Positions 21,762 through 30,530 of a stretch of 33,501 nucleotides of DNA are shown one piece after another; positions within the stretch are counted from its first letter, which is position 1; the number at the start of each line of letters is the position of its first letter. The position numbers and the translations under genes were made by a program. The notes under the pieces were generated by a model. It saw only the letters and a program-made list of their open reading frames with translations. It was not told where the DNA came from and did not search any database. The DNA lies in IMG/VR virus record IMGVR_UViG_3300037421_000012, positions 1 to 33,501 of that record; one strand, given 5' to 3'. The DNA is from a virus.

Positions 21762-24267
21762 CCGCCGACAGACGGAGATTCAAGCAGCAATTACCGCTGG
21801 GATCGAAGCTGGTCTAGAAAAGGCCCTTACTCCCGCAGTTATGTCGGCAGGCAATGCCGTGCCAGGCGTATCATATCCTGCCGACTTCAACCCGTCATCA
21901 CCATTTAATCAAACGGCGGGAGCGATGGCGTCGCCGTTGCCGCGCCCATACGATACATTCGGTAGTTTGTTTGGTCCGGGCAGCCCCCTCACGCCTGACG
22001 CTCTAGATAGATTGCGACCAGACGGTCGTGCCGACGCGCGCCGCTGGCAGTATCCAGTTACAGTAAACCTACAACTGGGTCAGTATGGTGCACCGTGGTC
22101 AACCCTATATGATATTGCTACCAATGTAGATGTCGTCTCTCACTGCCTAAATCTCGTTTGTGATGCCATCTCTGGTATGGAGTGGTCGTTCTCATTCAGT
22201 AACCAAGTTATTGACCAGATTCGACTAGAAAATAACGAGCCCAATAGCGCCAAGGCCATCGCCCTGGCGCGCGACAAGTATGGCGAAGAATTAACGCGGG
22301 TCCAGAAATTTTGGCAATACCCAGACGAGGAAATGGACCAGACATTTAGTCAGTGGTTGAGTGCGGTTGTTTGGGCGCATCTCGTCTATGATGGGCTGCC
22401 AATTATACCAAAATATACCCTGGGTGGCGACCTACACTCACTGTCGCTCATTGATACTTCAAGCATTAAGCGACTTGTCAATGACTATGGGTTCCCACCG
22501 CAGCCACCGGCCCCGGCGTTTCAACAGGTGCTATACGGCTTCCCGCGGTCAGAATTCCAGGCCGATAATTACGATGGGCCAGTAGAGGGTGAATATCGTC
22601 GCGATCAGATGGCGTATTTCGTTAGGCGGTATCGTCCGAAGACGCTCTACGGTTTTTCAATTGTAGAAGAATGTATTCCGTACGCGACGCTCTACCAACA
22701 GCGGCAAGAGTGGCTACACGCAGAGTGGAGTCATGGAAGCACACCCAAGGGCGTCATCAAAACAACTGGAACTGAAGGTTGGACTCCCGAACAATTTTCG
22801 TACTTTCAGACGTCCGTTAACGATCAGTGGTCTGGTCAGACGCAGCGTCGGCAACAAGTTATGGTTCTACGTCCAGGCATGGAATGGGACCAGCTAAAAG
22901 ACTTTGCTGAGTTATATACGACCACGTTTGACGAGTGGATCACCATGCAGTTGGGTTCCAAGTTTGGAGTTCCGCAGCAGCAGCTGGGAATACCTATGCA
23001 TTCGTTTGCCCGCAGCGGTGTGCAAAACCAAACGAGCATGGATCTCACTGATAAGTTTAGTTTGGATAGTCTCGTTAACTTTCTGGTTGACTGTATCAAT
23101 CGACTGAACTCACGCTTCATGGGTGTCGGTCCAGAAATCACAGTTACCGCTACGTCCGGCAATGGTGACCAGTCGGACTACCAACGAGCACAGGCCGACG
23201 CCAGTGATGTCAATAATGGCATCCGCACGCGCAACGAGGTTCGTCAAGAGCGCGGACTGCCGCTCATGTCTGATCCTGAAATGGATGTCGCCGTAGTTGT
23301 GGCTGGCAACGCCGTTATCTTCTTGCCGGGACAGCTCGCATACCAAGAAGCTTCCGAGCGCGCCATTGAGGAGGGCAGTATCGCGACCGCGGAGCCTAAC
23401 GTTGCGACTCCATCAGAGAACGCGCAAAACAAACCTCCGACTCAAGCAAACGCACCGGCCGATCCAAAATCAAAATCAAATGTTGCAGAAACCACTAACC
23501 GCGCGGTGGGTCATATTTCACCTGGCACGGATATGGTATCGCATGGGACGGATCGTAAGGCCCAAGCAACTAGACAAACTGGAGCCCCTCAATCATCGTC
23601 GGCGGCTGGTTCCTACACCGAAAAATCACGCGAACTCGCAGCATTCACAAAATTCGCTAAAGCGCGTTTCAGTGGCACCAAGAACTATCGCGTCTTTGAA
23701 TTCCACCACGTCGATCCCGCCACAGCCACTACCCTCAACAACATAGCGTATGACGGTACGCTTGATGATCTCAAGCCCGTCATCGCTGACGTACTTGCAA
23801 AGTCCGCCACACCTCCGACCGCCGCTGGACTGTGTGTACGCGCCATCGACACGCAACGTGTACTCATGTTGCAACGCCGACTAGACGACACCGATCCAGC
23901 ATCTGGCAAGTTTGAATTTCCAGGTGGACACGTTGAACCTGGCGGAACATCCTACGAAGCAGCGTGTCGAGAATTCACAGAAGAAACTGGCACGCCGTGT
24001 CCTGATGGAACTGTCGTCAATGAATGGCTCAGTCCGGACGGCGTGTATCAGCTGTACGTGATGGAGGTGCCAAGTGAGGCAGACGTTGCGATCAATATGG
24101 ATCAGCATGCTGGTACGCCTTTCAACCCGGATGACCCTGATGGCGACGCGCCTGAAATTGCTACTTGGTGGAGCGTGGAAAGCATTCTTGGTAATCCTGC
24201 GATCCGTACCGAAGTCGCGCTAGTCAACCCGACCATACTTCAGCCGCCCGTCATTAAGTATCAGTAA
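21730..24267 (+). CDS. portal protein with C-terminal NUDIX domain
   Basis: The protein has 845 residues. The portal core (about 95-530) includes WSTLYDIATNVDVVSHCLNLV, FYLG-type ADNYDGPVEGEYRRDQMAYFVRRYRPKTLYG (in parts), QEWLHAEWSHGSTPKGVI and LGSKFGVPQQQLGI, typical of actinophage portal proteins that form the dodecameric DNA gate. A disordered linker (about 555-640) leads to a NUDIX domain: AGLCVRAIDTQRVLMLQRR, then the box GGHVEPGG...CREFTEETGTP (about 735-758). The metal-binding REx2EE core is intact; the first conserved Glu of the box is replaced by Gly. NUDIX enzymes hydrolyse nucleoside diphosphate derivatives. Fusion to a portal is striking. CTGGAGGGA precedes the ATG. Confidence 0.85.
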   Translation: MPIPILSARRDRRQTEIQAAITAGIEAGLEKALTPAVMSAGNAVPGVSYPADFNPSSPFNQTAGAMASPLPRPYDTFGSLFGPGSPLTPDALDRLRPDGRADARRWQYPVTVNLQLGQYGAPWSTLYDIATNVDVVSHCLNLVCDAISGMEWSFSFSNQVIDQIRLENNEPNSAKAIALARDKYGEELTRVQKFWQYPDEEMDQTFSQWLSAVVWAHLVYDGLPIIPKYTLGGDLHSLSLIDTSSIKRLVNDYGFPPQPPAPAFQQVLYGFPRSEFQADNYDGPVEGEYRRDQMAYFVRRYRPKTLYGFSIVEECIPYATLYQQRQEWLHAEWSHGSTPKGVIKTTGTEGWTPEQFSYFQTSVNDQWSGQTQRRQQVMVLRPGMEWDQLKDFAELYTTTFDEWITMQLGSKFGVPQQQLGIPMHSFARSGVQNQTSMDLTDKFSLDSLVNFLVDCINRLNSRFMGVGPEITVTATSGNGDQSDYQRAQADASDVNNGIRTRNEVRQERGLPLMSDPEMDVAVVVAGNAVIFLPGQLAYQEASERAIEEGSIATAEPNVATPSENAQNKPPTQANAPADPKSKSNVAETTNRAVGHISPGTDMVSHGTDRKAQATRQTGAPQSSSAAGSYTEKSRELAAFTKFAKARFSGTKNYRVFEFHHVDPATATTLNNIAYDGTLDDLKPVIADVLAKSATPPTAAGLCVRAIDTQRVLMLQRRLDDTDPASGKFEFPGGHVEPGGTSYEAACREFTEETGTPCPDGTVVNEWLSPDGVYQLYVMEVPSEADVAINMDQHAGTPFNPDDPDGDAPEIATWWSVESILGNPAIRTEVALVNPTILQPPVIKYQ

Positions 24268-24269
24268 GT

Positions 24270-24330
24270 TTGCCCAGGCACCATGTGTGCGATGGCCTCC
24301 CACATTGACCTTGGTGTCGTGGGCAATTTT
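24270..24330 (+). terminator. composite stem-loop with short U tract after the portal gene
   Basis: TTGCCCA (24270-24276) pairs with TGGGCAA (24320-24326), CACC with GGTG and ATGTG with CACAT inside, followed by TTTTGTT. This can act as a partial intrinsic terminator that lowers expression of downstream genes. The architecture, an outer stem of about 7 bp around an inner GTG/CAC hairpin, resembles the element at 24705. Confidence 0.5.
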
Positions 24331-24344
24331 GTTAAGGACTCTGG

Positions 24345-24701
24345 ATGATCATCTCGTGTGACATTGATGGAGTGATCAGTGCGGCGCCAGAACAGATGCA
24401 AACGATACTTGAGGGATTGCGTAATGACGGTCATTACATTGCAATCATCTCGGCATGTGAGAATGATCCATCGCCCAGCGGCAATACATGGCAGTCAAAG
24501 TATGAGTTCTTGACAAGCGTTGGCGTCACCGCGTGGGATGAGCTGGTTACCGTGACCGGGGATATCCCGAAGATGAAGGCGCAATGGAATTCTGACCATG
24601 CAGTCCAAATTTTCATTGATAACAACGTTCAGAACGCGAAGGCCAGTGTGAAAGCGGGTATTCCATTGGTGCTCGTTCCTTGGGAGTCGAAGCAGAAATA
24701 A
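24345..24701 (+). CDS. HAD-like hydrolase
   Basis: The product has 118 residues. CDIDGVI at residues 5-11 is HAD motif I (D-x-D nucleophile region), ISACEN is motif II-like, and FIDNNVQNAKASVKAGIPLVLVPWE is motif IV with the conserved acidic residues. The cap is minimal. HAD proteins remove phosphate from sugars or nucleotides. Flanked by structured spacers on both sides, it looks like an insert (moron) between portal and protease. AAGGA precedes the ATG. Confidence 0.7.
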   Translation: MIISCDIDGVISAAPEQMQTILEGLRNDGHYIAIISACENDPSPSGNTWQSKYEFLTSVGVTAWDELVTVTGDIPKMKAQWNSDHAVQIFIDNNVQNAKASVKAGIPLVLVPWESKQK

Positions 24702-24704
24702 GTT

Positions 24705-24748
24705 TCGGCTTGCGTTGAAGTGTCTACGACCACTTTGACGTGAGCCGA
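24705..24748 (+). repeat. composite stem-loop after the HAD-like gene
   Basis: TCGGCT (24705-24710) pairs with AGCCGA (24743-24748), and AAGTG (24718-24722) with CACTT (24731-24735). Flanks TTTCGG and CCGATCAATC...CTAACCCCC match those of the elements at 17353 and 21015. The rest of the 97-bp spacer leads to the GGAGA ribosome site of the protease gene. Confidence 0.55.
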
Positions 24749-24798
24749 TCAATCAAATAACTAACCCCCTTGTCTAAATTCTGAAGTATTGGAGATCA

Positions 24799-25335
24799 AT
24801 GACCGAAGCCACCTTTCGTATCAGGATTCAGATTGATCCCGACGATACAGATACTGCATCCAAGGGCGCTAACTCCGTAGATGTTGATACGTCCCTCATT
24901 GCGGGCGAAGTTATCAAATCCGTTCCTGAACAAAGATTTACGCTTTGTGTGGGATACCCAGCCCGCAAACCGGACACCGGAGTCGCGGCGGACGGATTTC
25001 GCGATTGGAGTTCGGAGGAAAGTGTGGAAAAGGCCGCATGGAACTATCTTCGGAAATCTCCAAAGGTTGGACTACACCATCATCCAGGCAACGACACTGA
25101 GGGTGCTGCCGAAGTTGTGGAATCTTATATCTATCGTCGCGACGACCCGTGGATTATCAAAGCCGCAGATGGCACGGAGCAGCGGATCTGTAAGGGTGAT
25201 TGGCTGATTGGTCTGGTGTGGTCAGAGGCTGGATGGAATTCAATATTGAGCGGCGAAATTACGGGCGTGAGTGCCCAAGGAAGAGCCAAGCGTCGGCCAT
25301 CAGATCCCGCCGACCTAGCCACGTTAAGGAGCTAG
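24799..25335 (+). CDS. XkdF-like prohead protease
   Basis: The protein has 178 residues. VGYPARKPDTGVAADGFRDW, VGLHHHPGNDTEGAAEVVESYIYRRD and KGDWLIGLVWSEAGWNSILSGEITGVSAQGRAKR (in parts) are the hallmarks of the XkdF putative serine protease family: a catalytic histidine in GLHHH and a serine after GEITGVS. Prohead proteases trim scaffold and capsid during maturation; it precedes the scaffold and capsid genes as usual. GGAGA precedes the ATG. Confidence 0.8.
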   Translation: MTEATFRIRIQIDPDDTDTASKGANSVDVDTSLIAGEVIKSVPEQRFTLCVGYPARKPDTGVAADGFRDWSSEESVEKAAWNYLRKSPKVGLHHHPGNDTEGAAEVVESYIYRRDDPWIIKAADGTEQRICKGDWLIGLVWSEAGWNSILSGEITGVSAQGRAKRRPSDPADLATLRS

Positions 25336-25339
25336 GCGT

Positions 25340-27361
25340 ATGCCTATTGATACCGACGAAATTGAGATCACGGAGTTGGCCGAGTTCGAGCCGACAAGAA
25401 TAGACGGAGTTGGGAAAGCTGCAACAGGCTTCCCGATCCTCATGCTCAAGAGTCTTGATGATGAAATCATTGAAACTGAAACTACACTTGAAGAGGTCTT
25501 GGTCCAAGTCATCAAAACGGACGAACGCGAAAAGTGTGCAGACGGACCATGCGCCAAGTGTTTTGGCACCGGCTTGTCTCCAAAACTCGGGGAAACTCCT
25601 GACGAACTCATCGCGGCGGCGAAGGCGAGTGCTCCAAGTGGCGCGCCAGTACCAGTGCGTGCAGACTGTCCCACTTGCGTCAACGGTTACCTTCCCGACG
25701 ATAAGGTCTGTCCAGATTGCGATGGCAGCGGGAAAGACTCAACGGAACCGCCCTCCGACAAATTGGCACGCGTTGATGCGGACGGACATTTTATCCGCGA
25801 AGGAGACGCAAAGGGCAGCGAAAAGGTGGATAAATCCACCGCGGAACTTTGCGACGATGACGATTGCGACATTTGCAAGGAACTCTTCGGTGACGAGTTT
25901 ACCGTCGAAAAGGCAAAACTGAAGGCGAAGACGCGCAATGCACTTTCAGACAGTGCATTCGCGTTGCCCGGAAGACGGTATCCCATTCACGACATTAGCC
26001 ACGCGCGTAATGCACTGGCACGCGTCGCGCAAAATGGCACACCCGAAGAGAAGGCCAAGGTTCGTGCCGCGGTGCACCGCAAGTATCCTGAGATTGAGTC
26101 CGCTACTGCGAAGGCTGACGGGACCACGTTCAGTGCGCCAAATCCTGCACTTGCAACATCCGACTCAACCGTAGCGACCGACGCGAACGCGCCAGGTTCG
26201 TCAACTTGGGAAGCACAAGACGCTCAGACCGCCACGGATGCTGCCGTTGCACTCATGGCAGCCGCCGAACTGATCAGAACGTTTGCGAGTCGTGAGGCAC
26301 AAGAAGTCGCTGCTGGTGAAGGTAGCGACGTGGTGGACGTATTCGACGCTTCGCAGGCTCTTTGCGCCGTCAACGATGCACTTGGAGTAATGGCCCGACT
26401 GGCATTTCATGAGGGTCTGGAGGCAGCTAAATCTGCTGATGACGTAGAGAAGGCTGGTAAGCGACTGTCTCGCAAGTCCGTGAGTGCACTCGCGACCGCG
26501 CGTGACCACATTACACAGCTGTTGGGTGATGATGACCCATCAAAGAATGATGACAATGACGACGGTGCTACGAAGTCCGTCGAACTAGACATGGACAAAC
26601 TGTCCAAGGAGATTGAGAATATGGAAGTTGACGAGCTTACTAAGTGGGCCGACGCGCGCGATGAAAAGCTCGTCGGCACCGTTGGCGACATTGTTGCCGA
26701 GGCATTGAAGGGATTGCCTGCGAAGAATAACGCGGAAGCAATTGCGAGTGCCAAGGATGCTAACGCCAAGGGCAAGAATCGCAAGAAGAAGGTCGCCGCT
26801 ACGGATGACGTTCTTGAGGATGAGGCCGATCAGGGCACCAATGATTCCGCATCGTCACCCGCTACGGGTGCTGCGAAGTCTGAGGGTGACGAAGATGCCG
26901 CCGCTGACGAAGAGACTGGCGCAGATGAGACCGACGACGCGGCGAAGGCTGCGGACGAGGTTGAACTGACGCCCGAAGAGATCGAAGCAAAGAAGGCCCG
27001 TAAGGATGCCAAGAAGGCACTGAAGGCCGCGAAACTAGCTGAGAGAGAATTGGCCACGAAGGTGGCGCTGACCAAGAGCATTGAAGAGAGTCTTGCGAAG
27101 GTTGTTGAGCAGAACGAGGTTCTGAAGGCAACGGTTGAGACACTGACTGGTGAACTTGATGGCGTCAAGAAAATGGCCGCACCAAGCACGATTTCGCGTA
27201 CGGCTCCCGCCGATGCGCAGATTGCTGCGAAGGCGCGTGACGACCGTGACATGCAGATCCTTGCATTGGAGCGTAAGGCACGCGAATCAAATGACCCCGA
27301 TGTCAAGAAGGCTGCTCGGGAAGACCTGCGCGAACTGCGCGGGGCTGGAGTTGCCTCTTGA
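25340..27361 (+). CDS. scaffold-like protein with DnaJ-type zinc cluster and coiled-coil tail
   Basis: The protein has 673 residues. Region 1 (about 60-140) carries CAKCFGTG, CPTCVNGYL and CPDCDGSG, which are DnaJ-type CxxCxGxG knuckles. Region 2 has ALPGRRYPIHDISHARNALARVAQNGTPEEKAKVRAAVHRKYPE in parts, a DUF6582-like motif found with phage head proteins. The last 200 residues are Ala/Lys/Glu-rich (EEIEAKKARKDAKKALKAAKL and following), a coiled-coil scaffold helix. It probably guides capsid assembly and is removed by the protease encoded directly before it. TAAGGAGCTAG precedes the ATG. Confidence 0.72.
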   Translation: MPIDTDEIEITELAEFEPTRIDGVGKAATGFPILMLKSLDDEIIETETTLEEVLVQVIKTDEREKCADGPCAKCFGTGLSPKLGETPDELIAAAKASAPSGAPVPVRADCPTCVNGYLPDDKVCPDCDGSGKDSTEPPSDKLARVDADGHFIREGDAKGSEKVDKSTAELCDDDDCDICKELFGDEFTVEKAKLKAKTRNALSDSAFALPGRRYPIHDISHARNALARVAQNGTPEEKAKVRAAVHRKYPEIESATAKADGTTFSAPNPALATSDSTVATDANAPGSSTWEAQDAQTATDAAVALMAAAELIRTFASREAQEVAAGEGSDVVDVFDASQALCAVNDALGVMARLAFHEGLEAAKSADDVEKAGKRLSRKSVSALATARDHITQLLGDDDPSKNDDNDDGATKSVELDMDKLSKEIENMEVDELTKWADARDEKLVGTVGDIVAEALKGLPAKNNAEAIASAKDANAKGKNRKKKVAATDDVLEDEADQGTNDSASSPATGAAKSEGDEDAAADEETGADETDDAAKAADEVELTPEEIEAKKARKDAKKALKAAKLAERELATKVALTKSIEESLAKVVEQNEVLKATVETLTGELDGVKKMAAPSTISRTAPADAQIAAKARDDRDMQILALERKARESNDPDVKKAAREDLRELRGAGVAS

Positions 27362-27385
27362 CTCTAAACACGCAAAGGAAAATAT

Positions 27386-28135
27386 ATGGCTCTGCCTATT
27401 CCTTCAGCGCGTGAACTCATGGATGGAAGTACGTCTGCTGAAGAGCAGGCTAATCGTCGGTCCGCCAACACGGTCGTTAAGTCGGCCCGTGAGGTTTCGA
27501 CAGAATACGATGAGTTCGTCGCTGAAATGACAAAGGCGACCATTGCCGGTCTTAACGGCGCTACGGAGTGGGACATGAGTCCCGATGCTCCGAAGGGTTA
27601 CGTTGGGAACGCTGCGGTTGCCCCCATTCGTCACAATCCGTCTCGGAGTTCCGTTGTCACCAAGGCAATGGACGACTATGAGATGGCCAAGTCCACCGAG
27701 GGCGGTCCTGCTGCTTGGGATCGTCTGGCTAAGGAGTGGACGCTGACCACGCCGATTTCAACCGGTTTGGTTCCGTTTGACCTTGAGGCTCCCGCCAAGC
27801 TTCTGACTCCGCGGCCCACGCCGCTTCGTAACTCGATTCCACGAGTTAAGGGTCAGGGTGGCGCTCGCCGCTTTAAGGTGATTTCTGGATTCACGGGTAC
27901 TGGTACTGGTAGTCAAACAACTACTCAGCCAGGCATCAATGAGTCCACCACGAATGCTGGCCCTGGTGGGCTTTCGTACATTCGTGGACCGTACATTTCG
28001 TACGCCGGTTACGACGTGACGTTGAATTACGTTACCACTTCGTTGTCGGACAGTGTTTCATGGCAGGCGGAGTACCAAGGTCAGGGTTTTGAGGACGTTC
28101 GTTCGCTCTCTAACACTGCACTTTTGTACTCGACT
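27386..28135 (+). CDS. major capsid protein, exon 1
   Basis: The exon encodes residues 1-250 of the capsid protein (MALPIPSARELMDG and on), with N-arm, WDRLAKEWTLTTPISTG and SVSWQAEYQGQGFEDVRSLS, HK97-type helical backbone. AAAGGAAAATAT precedes the ATG. It ends LLYST at a U (28135), phase 0. The frame runs 24 bases into the intron before a stop, but the six codons read there (QSGSAA) would break a continuous helix that resumes MLLDERLMIYGRG in exon 2, so I place the splice at 28135. Four exons sum to 599 codons. Confidence 0.85.
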
Positions 28136-29024
28136 CAAAGCGGGTCCGCTGCTGCGTGAGCGGCAGATGACAACCACGAGAATTGCTGGAATCTCCTGAA
28201 GCTATTACAACCACAACGTGGCACCAAAGTGCGGGCGTAACGGTTTGAGAATGTGATAGTATGGGACAATCAGCAGCCGAGCCCCGGTAACAGGGGAAGG
28301 TTCAGAGACTCTGTACGTGGAATCTGTTTTACCCCAAAGGTTTGGTTGGTGTTGACGTAGCTGTCACTGCGCCGATACCAACCATCATTTAGACCTCTAT
28401 GACAGGAGAGATCGCAATGGCAACATCCGAAAACTGGACACGAGAAAATCTTGCGTGGTGCGCTGGAATTTTTGAAGGTGAAGGCAGTCTTCACTGGACA
28501 GCACCTCAACCACAACGAAAAGATGGTCGTCATCCAGGCGGTCAAAGTCTCATCATCTCCATTGGCATGACGGATGAGGACGTGTTGCGCACGTTCCATC
28601 GGATTGCGGGAGTTGGCACGATTTATGGACCGTACCAAGCCAAGCCACCGAGTAATAAGCCACATTGGACATACCGAGCACAAGGCGCAGACGCCTATGC
28701 TCTGATTGTGGCCATGTGGCACTGGCTTCACGGAAGACGCCAAGAAAATGCCGCGGTATCAATGCGACAGTGGCTAAATTCTCACCCCAAGCGGGCGCTA
28801 TCTGCCGATCAGGTAATGGCGATTCGTAAAGCGTATCGGGGTGGTGGAACAACCTACGCCGCACTTGGTGCAGAATACGGTGTTTCTGCTTCTGCCATTC
28901 ATCTCATCATGAATGGAACAACATACAAATGGGTAACAGATTAAGATATAGTCCGTACTCACTGGAAACAGTGAGAGTCACGCAGAAATGACGTGACCTT
29001 GCCGTAAGGCAAGTAACAATCTAG
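28136..29024 (+). ncRNA. group I intron 1 of the capsid gene (889 nt, contains endonuclease ORF)
   Basis: The intron begins after U28135 and ends with G29024. P1 can form between GACU (28132-28135) and GGUC (28143-28146) with the required U-G pair; P2 is CUGCUGC/GCGGCAG (28149-28166). The core word AATCAGCAGCCGAGC (about 28268) and AAGGTTCAGAGACT (about 28298) mark the P4-P7 region, and the other P7 strand is AGATATAGTC (about 28944-28952). The endonuclease ORF lies between the two P7 strands, in P8, and its stop touches the 3' core. The last shared elements are GCAGAAATGACGTGACC and GTAACAA before the 3' splice site. Confidence 0.85.
28417..28944 (+). CDS. LAGLIDADG homing endonuclease encoded in intron 1
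   Basis: The protein has 175 residues from the ATG at 28417 (AGGAGAG upstream; an ATG at 28399 is less likely). One LAGLIDADG motif is present, LAWCAGIFEGEGSL (12-25), so it should act as a homodimer. After the alpha/beta core (SIGMTDEDVLRTFHRIAGVG) a C-terminal helix-turn-helix (SADQVMAIRKAYRGGGTTYAALGAEYGVSASAIHLIMNG, in parts) resembles those of intron endonucleases that recognise an extended target. It would cut an intronless capsid gene and so spread intron 1. Confidence 0.85.
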   Translation: MATSENWTRENLAWCAGIFEGEGSLHWTAPQPQRKDGRHPGGQSLIISIGMTDEDVLRTFHRIAGVGTIYGPYQAKPPSNKPHWTYRAQGADAYALIVAMWHWLHGRRQENAAVSMRQWLNSHPKRALSADQVMAIRKAYRGGGTTYAALGAEYGVSASAIHLIMNGTTYKWVTD

Positions 29025-29924
29025 ATGCTTCTTGACGAGCGACTGATGATCTACGGTCGCGGTACCACGACTAACGGCTATGCCGGTACTCTTGGTGTCG
29101 TTCCGACGTTCACTCTCGCAGCCGTCTCTGCTTCAATCGCTCCCGGTGGAACTTCCACCCTTGGTACTTCCGCTTCGGTTTTCGTTGTGGTTGCTACTGA
29201 TGCTGGTGACCTTCTTGGTACCACGGGTGTTGCAATGCACCAGGGTCCGGCGTCTAACGTCGCGACTTCGGTGGGCACTTCGGCTGGTCTGACCGCTGTT
29301 CAGGTGACTATCACCAACGACAGCTCGCAGACTGGTGCGTTGGGGTACAACCTCTATGCCGCTTCGGTGGCTGGTGGTCCGTACTACTACGCAGGTCGTA
29401 CTGGTTACAATGTGGGGTACATTACTTCACAGCCTTCCGCTGGCCCCACGGTCACGGTCGGTGCTGCTGACCAGTCTACTTCGTCTAACAACTACGACGG
29501 ACTGTTGACGAACGTTTCTGCCTCTGGTGGTTACGTGACTCGATTGAACGCTGCTCTGTCAACGACCAATCCTGGCGTTGAATTCCAGACGGCATTCGGT
29601 TCGCTGTATGAGGCTGTTAAGGGTGACCCGGATGAGGTTTGGATGAACGGTTTTGACCGTCTTCAACTCTCGAACGCGCTGCTCAACAACGCGGCCAACA
29701 GTGCCTACCGTGTCTACATTCAGAATGACGCAATGAGTGGTGTCAATGTTGGCGCCGTCGTTTCGACTATCTTGAATGAAGTGACTGGTTCAAGTATTCC
29801 AATCACGGTCCACCCGTGGTTCCCGCAGGGAAACTCGCTGATTCGTCAGAAGACGCTTCCGATCCCAGACAGCAATGTCTCGGAAACTAGCGTGATGACG
29901 CTTCCGCAGGATTACGTGGCTGTT
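29025..29924 (+). CDS. major capsid protein, exon 2
   Basis: The exon encodes capsid residues 251-550 (MLLDERLMIYGRGTTTNGYAG at the start). It includes a Gly/Ser/Thr-rich insertion (FTLAAVSASIAPGGTSTLG and on) with immunoglobulin-like character, an E-loop/backbone stretch (GDPDEVWMNGFDRLQLSNAL) and PITVHPWFPQGNSLIRQKTL. It ends DYVAV at U29924, phase 0. The frame reads on to a stop at 29948, but those codons (QNIGLAA) are intronic by comparison with introns 1 and 3. Confidence 0.85.
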
Positions 29925-30206
29925 CAAAACATTGGACTCGCTGCCTAGCAATAGGCAGATGATAACGCAGAGAATTGCTGGGACATCCGGCTAGGTGATT
30001 GCACTACAGCATGACGCGAAAGCGTGAGTGCGATAGTTCAAAAAGCAATCAATACGGACAATCAGCAGCCGAGCCTCTTCACTGAGGAAGGTTCAACGAC
30101 TAGGTACTGCGCATCCCAAGAGGATGAAGATATAGTCTGTTCTTGCAAGAAATTGCAAGAGTCAAGCAGAAATGACTTGGCCCATCGCAAGATGAGTAAC
30201 AACCAG
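29925..30206 (+). ncRNA. group I intron 2 of the capsid gene (282 nt, no ORF)
   Basis: The core word AATCAGCAGCCGAGC starts at 30061, followed by GGAAGGTTCA and P7 halves ACGACTAG (about 30097) and ATATAGTC (about 30130). P2 is CUGCCU/AGGCAG (29941-29958). P1 with the exon is weak here (GUU with GAC), so the 5' splice position is the least certain of the three. It begins CAAA like intron 1 and ends with G30206. It shares GAGAATTGCTGG, GCAGAAATGAC and GTAACAA with the other two introns. No endonuclease gene is present. Confidence 0.8.
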
Positions 30207-30246
30207 CAGTGGCCCGTAACCCAATTTACCTATGACGCATCGACTT
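30207..30246 (+). CDS. major capsid protein, exon 3 (40-nt micro-exon)
   Basis: The exon is only 40 bases: 13 codons (QWPVTQFTYDAST) plus the first base of the next codon. It joins DYVAV of exon 2 to FEIGTLCHYAP of exon 4, with the split codon T+TT giving Phe. Both other reading frames of this stretch hit stops, so the frame is certain. Its right end forms the strong P1 helix of intron 3. Confidence 0.85.
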
Positions 30247-30530
30247 GGACCTCACGAGTCGCCGCCTAGTAATAGGCGTGAAATAACACCGAGAATTGCT
30301 GGAATATCTCGCTAGGTGTATCCACCACATCGGGACGCGAAAGCGTGAACGCGATGGTTAGAAAAGTGATACAATAGAGACAATCAGCAGCCGAGCTTCT
30401 GTAAAATGAGGAAGGTTCAGAGAACATGTACGGTGCCCCTTGTTTAAGGGTGAAGATATGTTCCGGTCTTGCTGGAGACAGTAAGAGTCACGCAGAAATG
30501 ACGTGACCCGCGCAAGCGGTAACAACTACG
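30247..30530 (+). ncRNA. group I intron 3 of the capsid gene (284 nt, no ORF)
   Basis: P1 is excellent: exon CGACUU (30241-30246) with GAGUCG (30256-30261), six pairs ending in U-G at the splice site. P2 is CGCCU/AGGCG (30263-30278). The core word CAATCAGCAGCCGAGC starts at about 30381. P7 is GAACAU (30422-30427) with AUGUUC (30458-30463), different bases from introns 1 and 2 but still fully paired, which is compensatory change. It ends with G30530. No ORF. Confidence 0.87.

Noticed and set aside
28136-28159. Reading exon 1 of the capsid gene on to the first in-frame stop
   Set aside because: The extra codons are intronic: P1 and P2 of the intron are formed there, and skipping them restores a continuous helix with exon 2.
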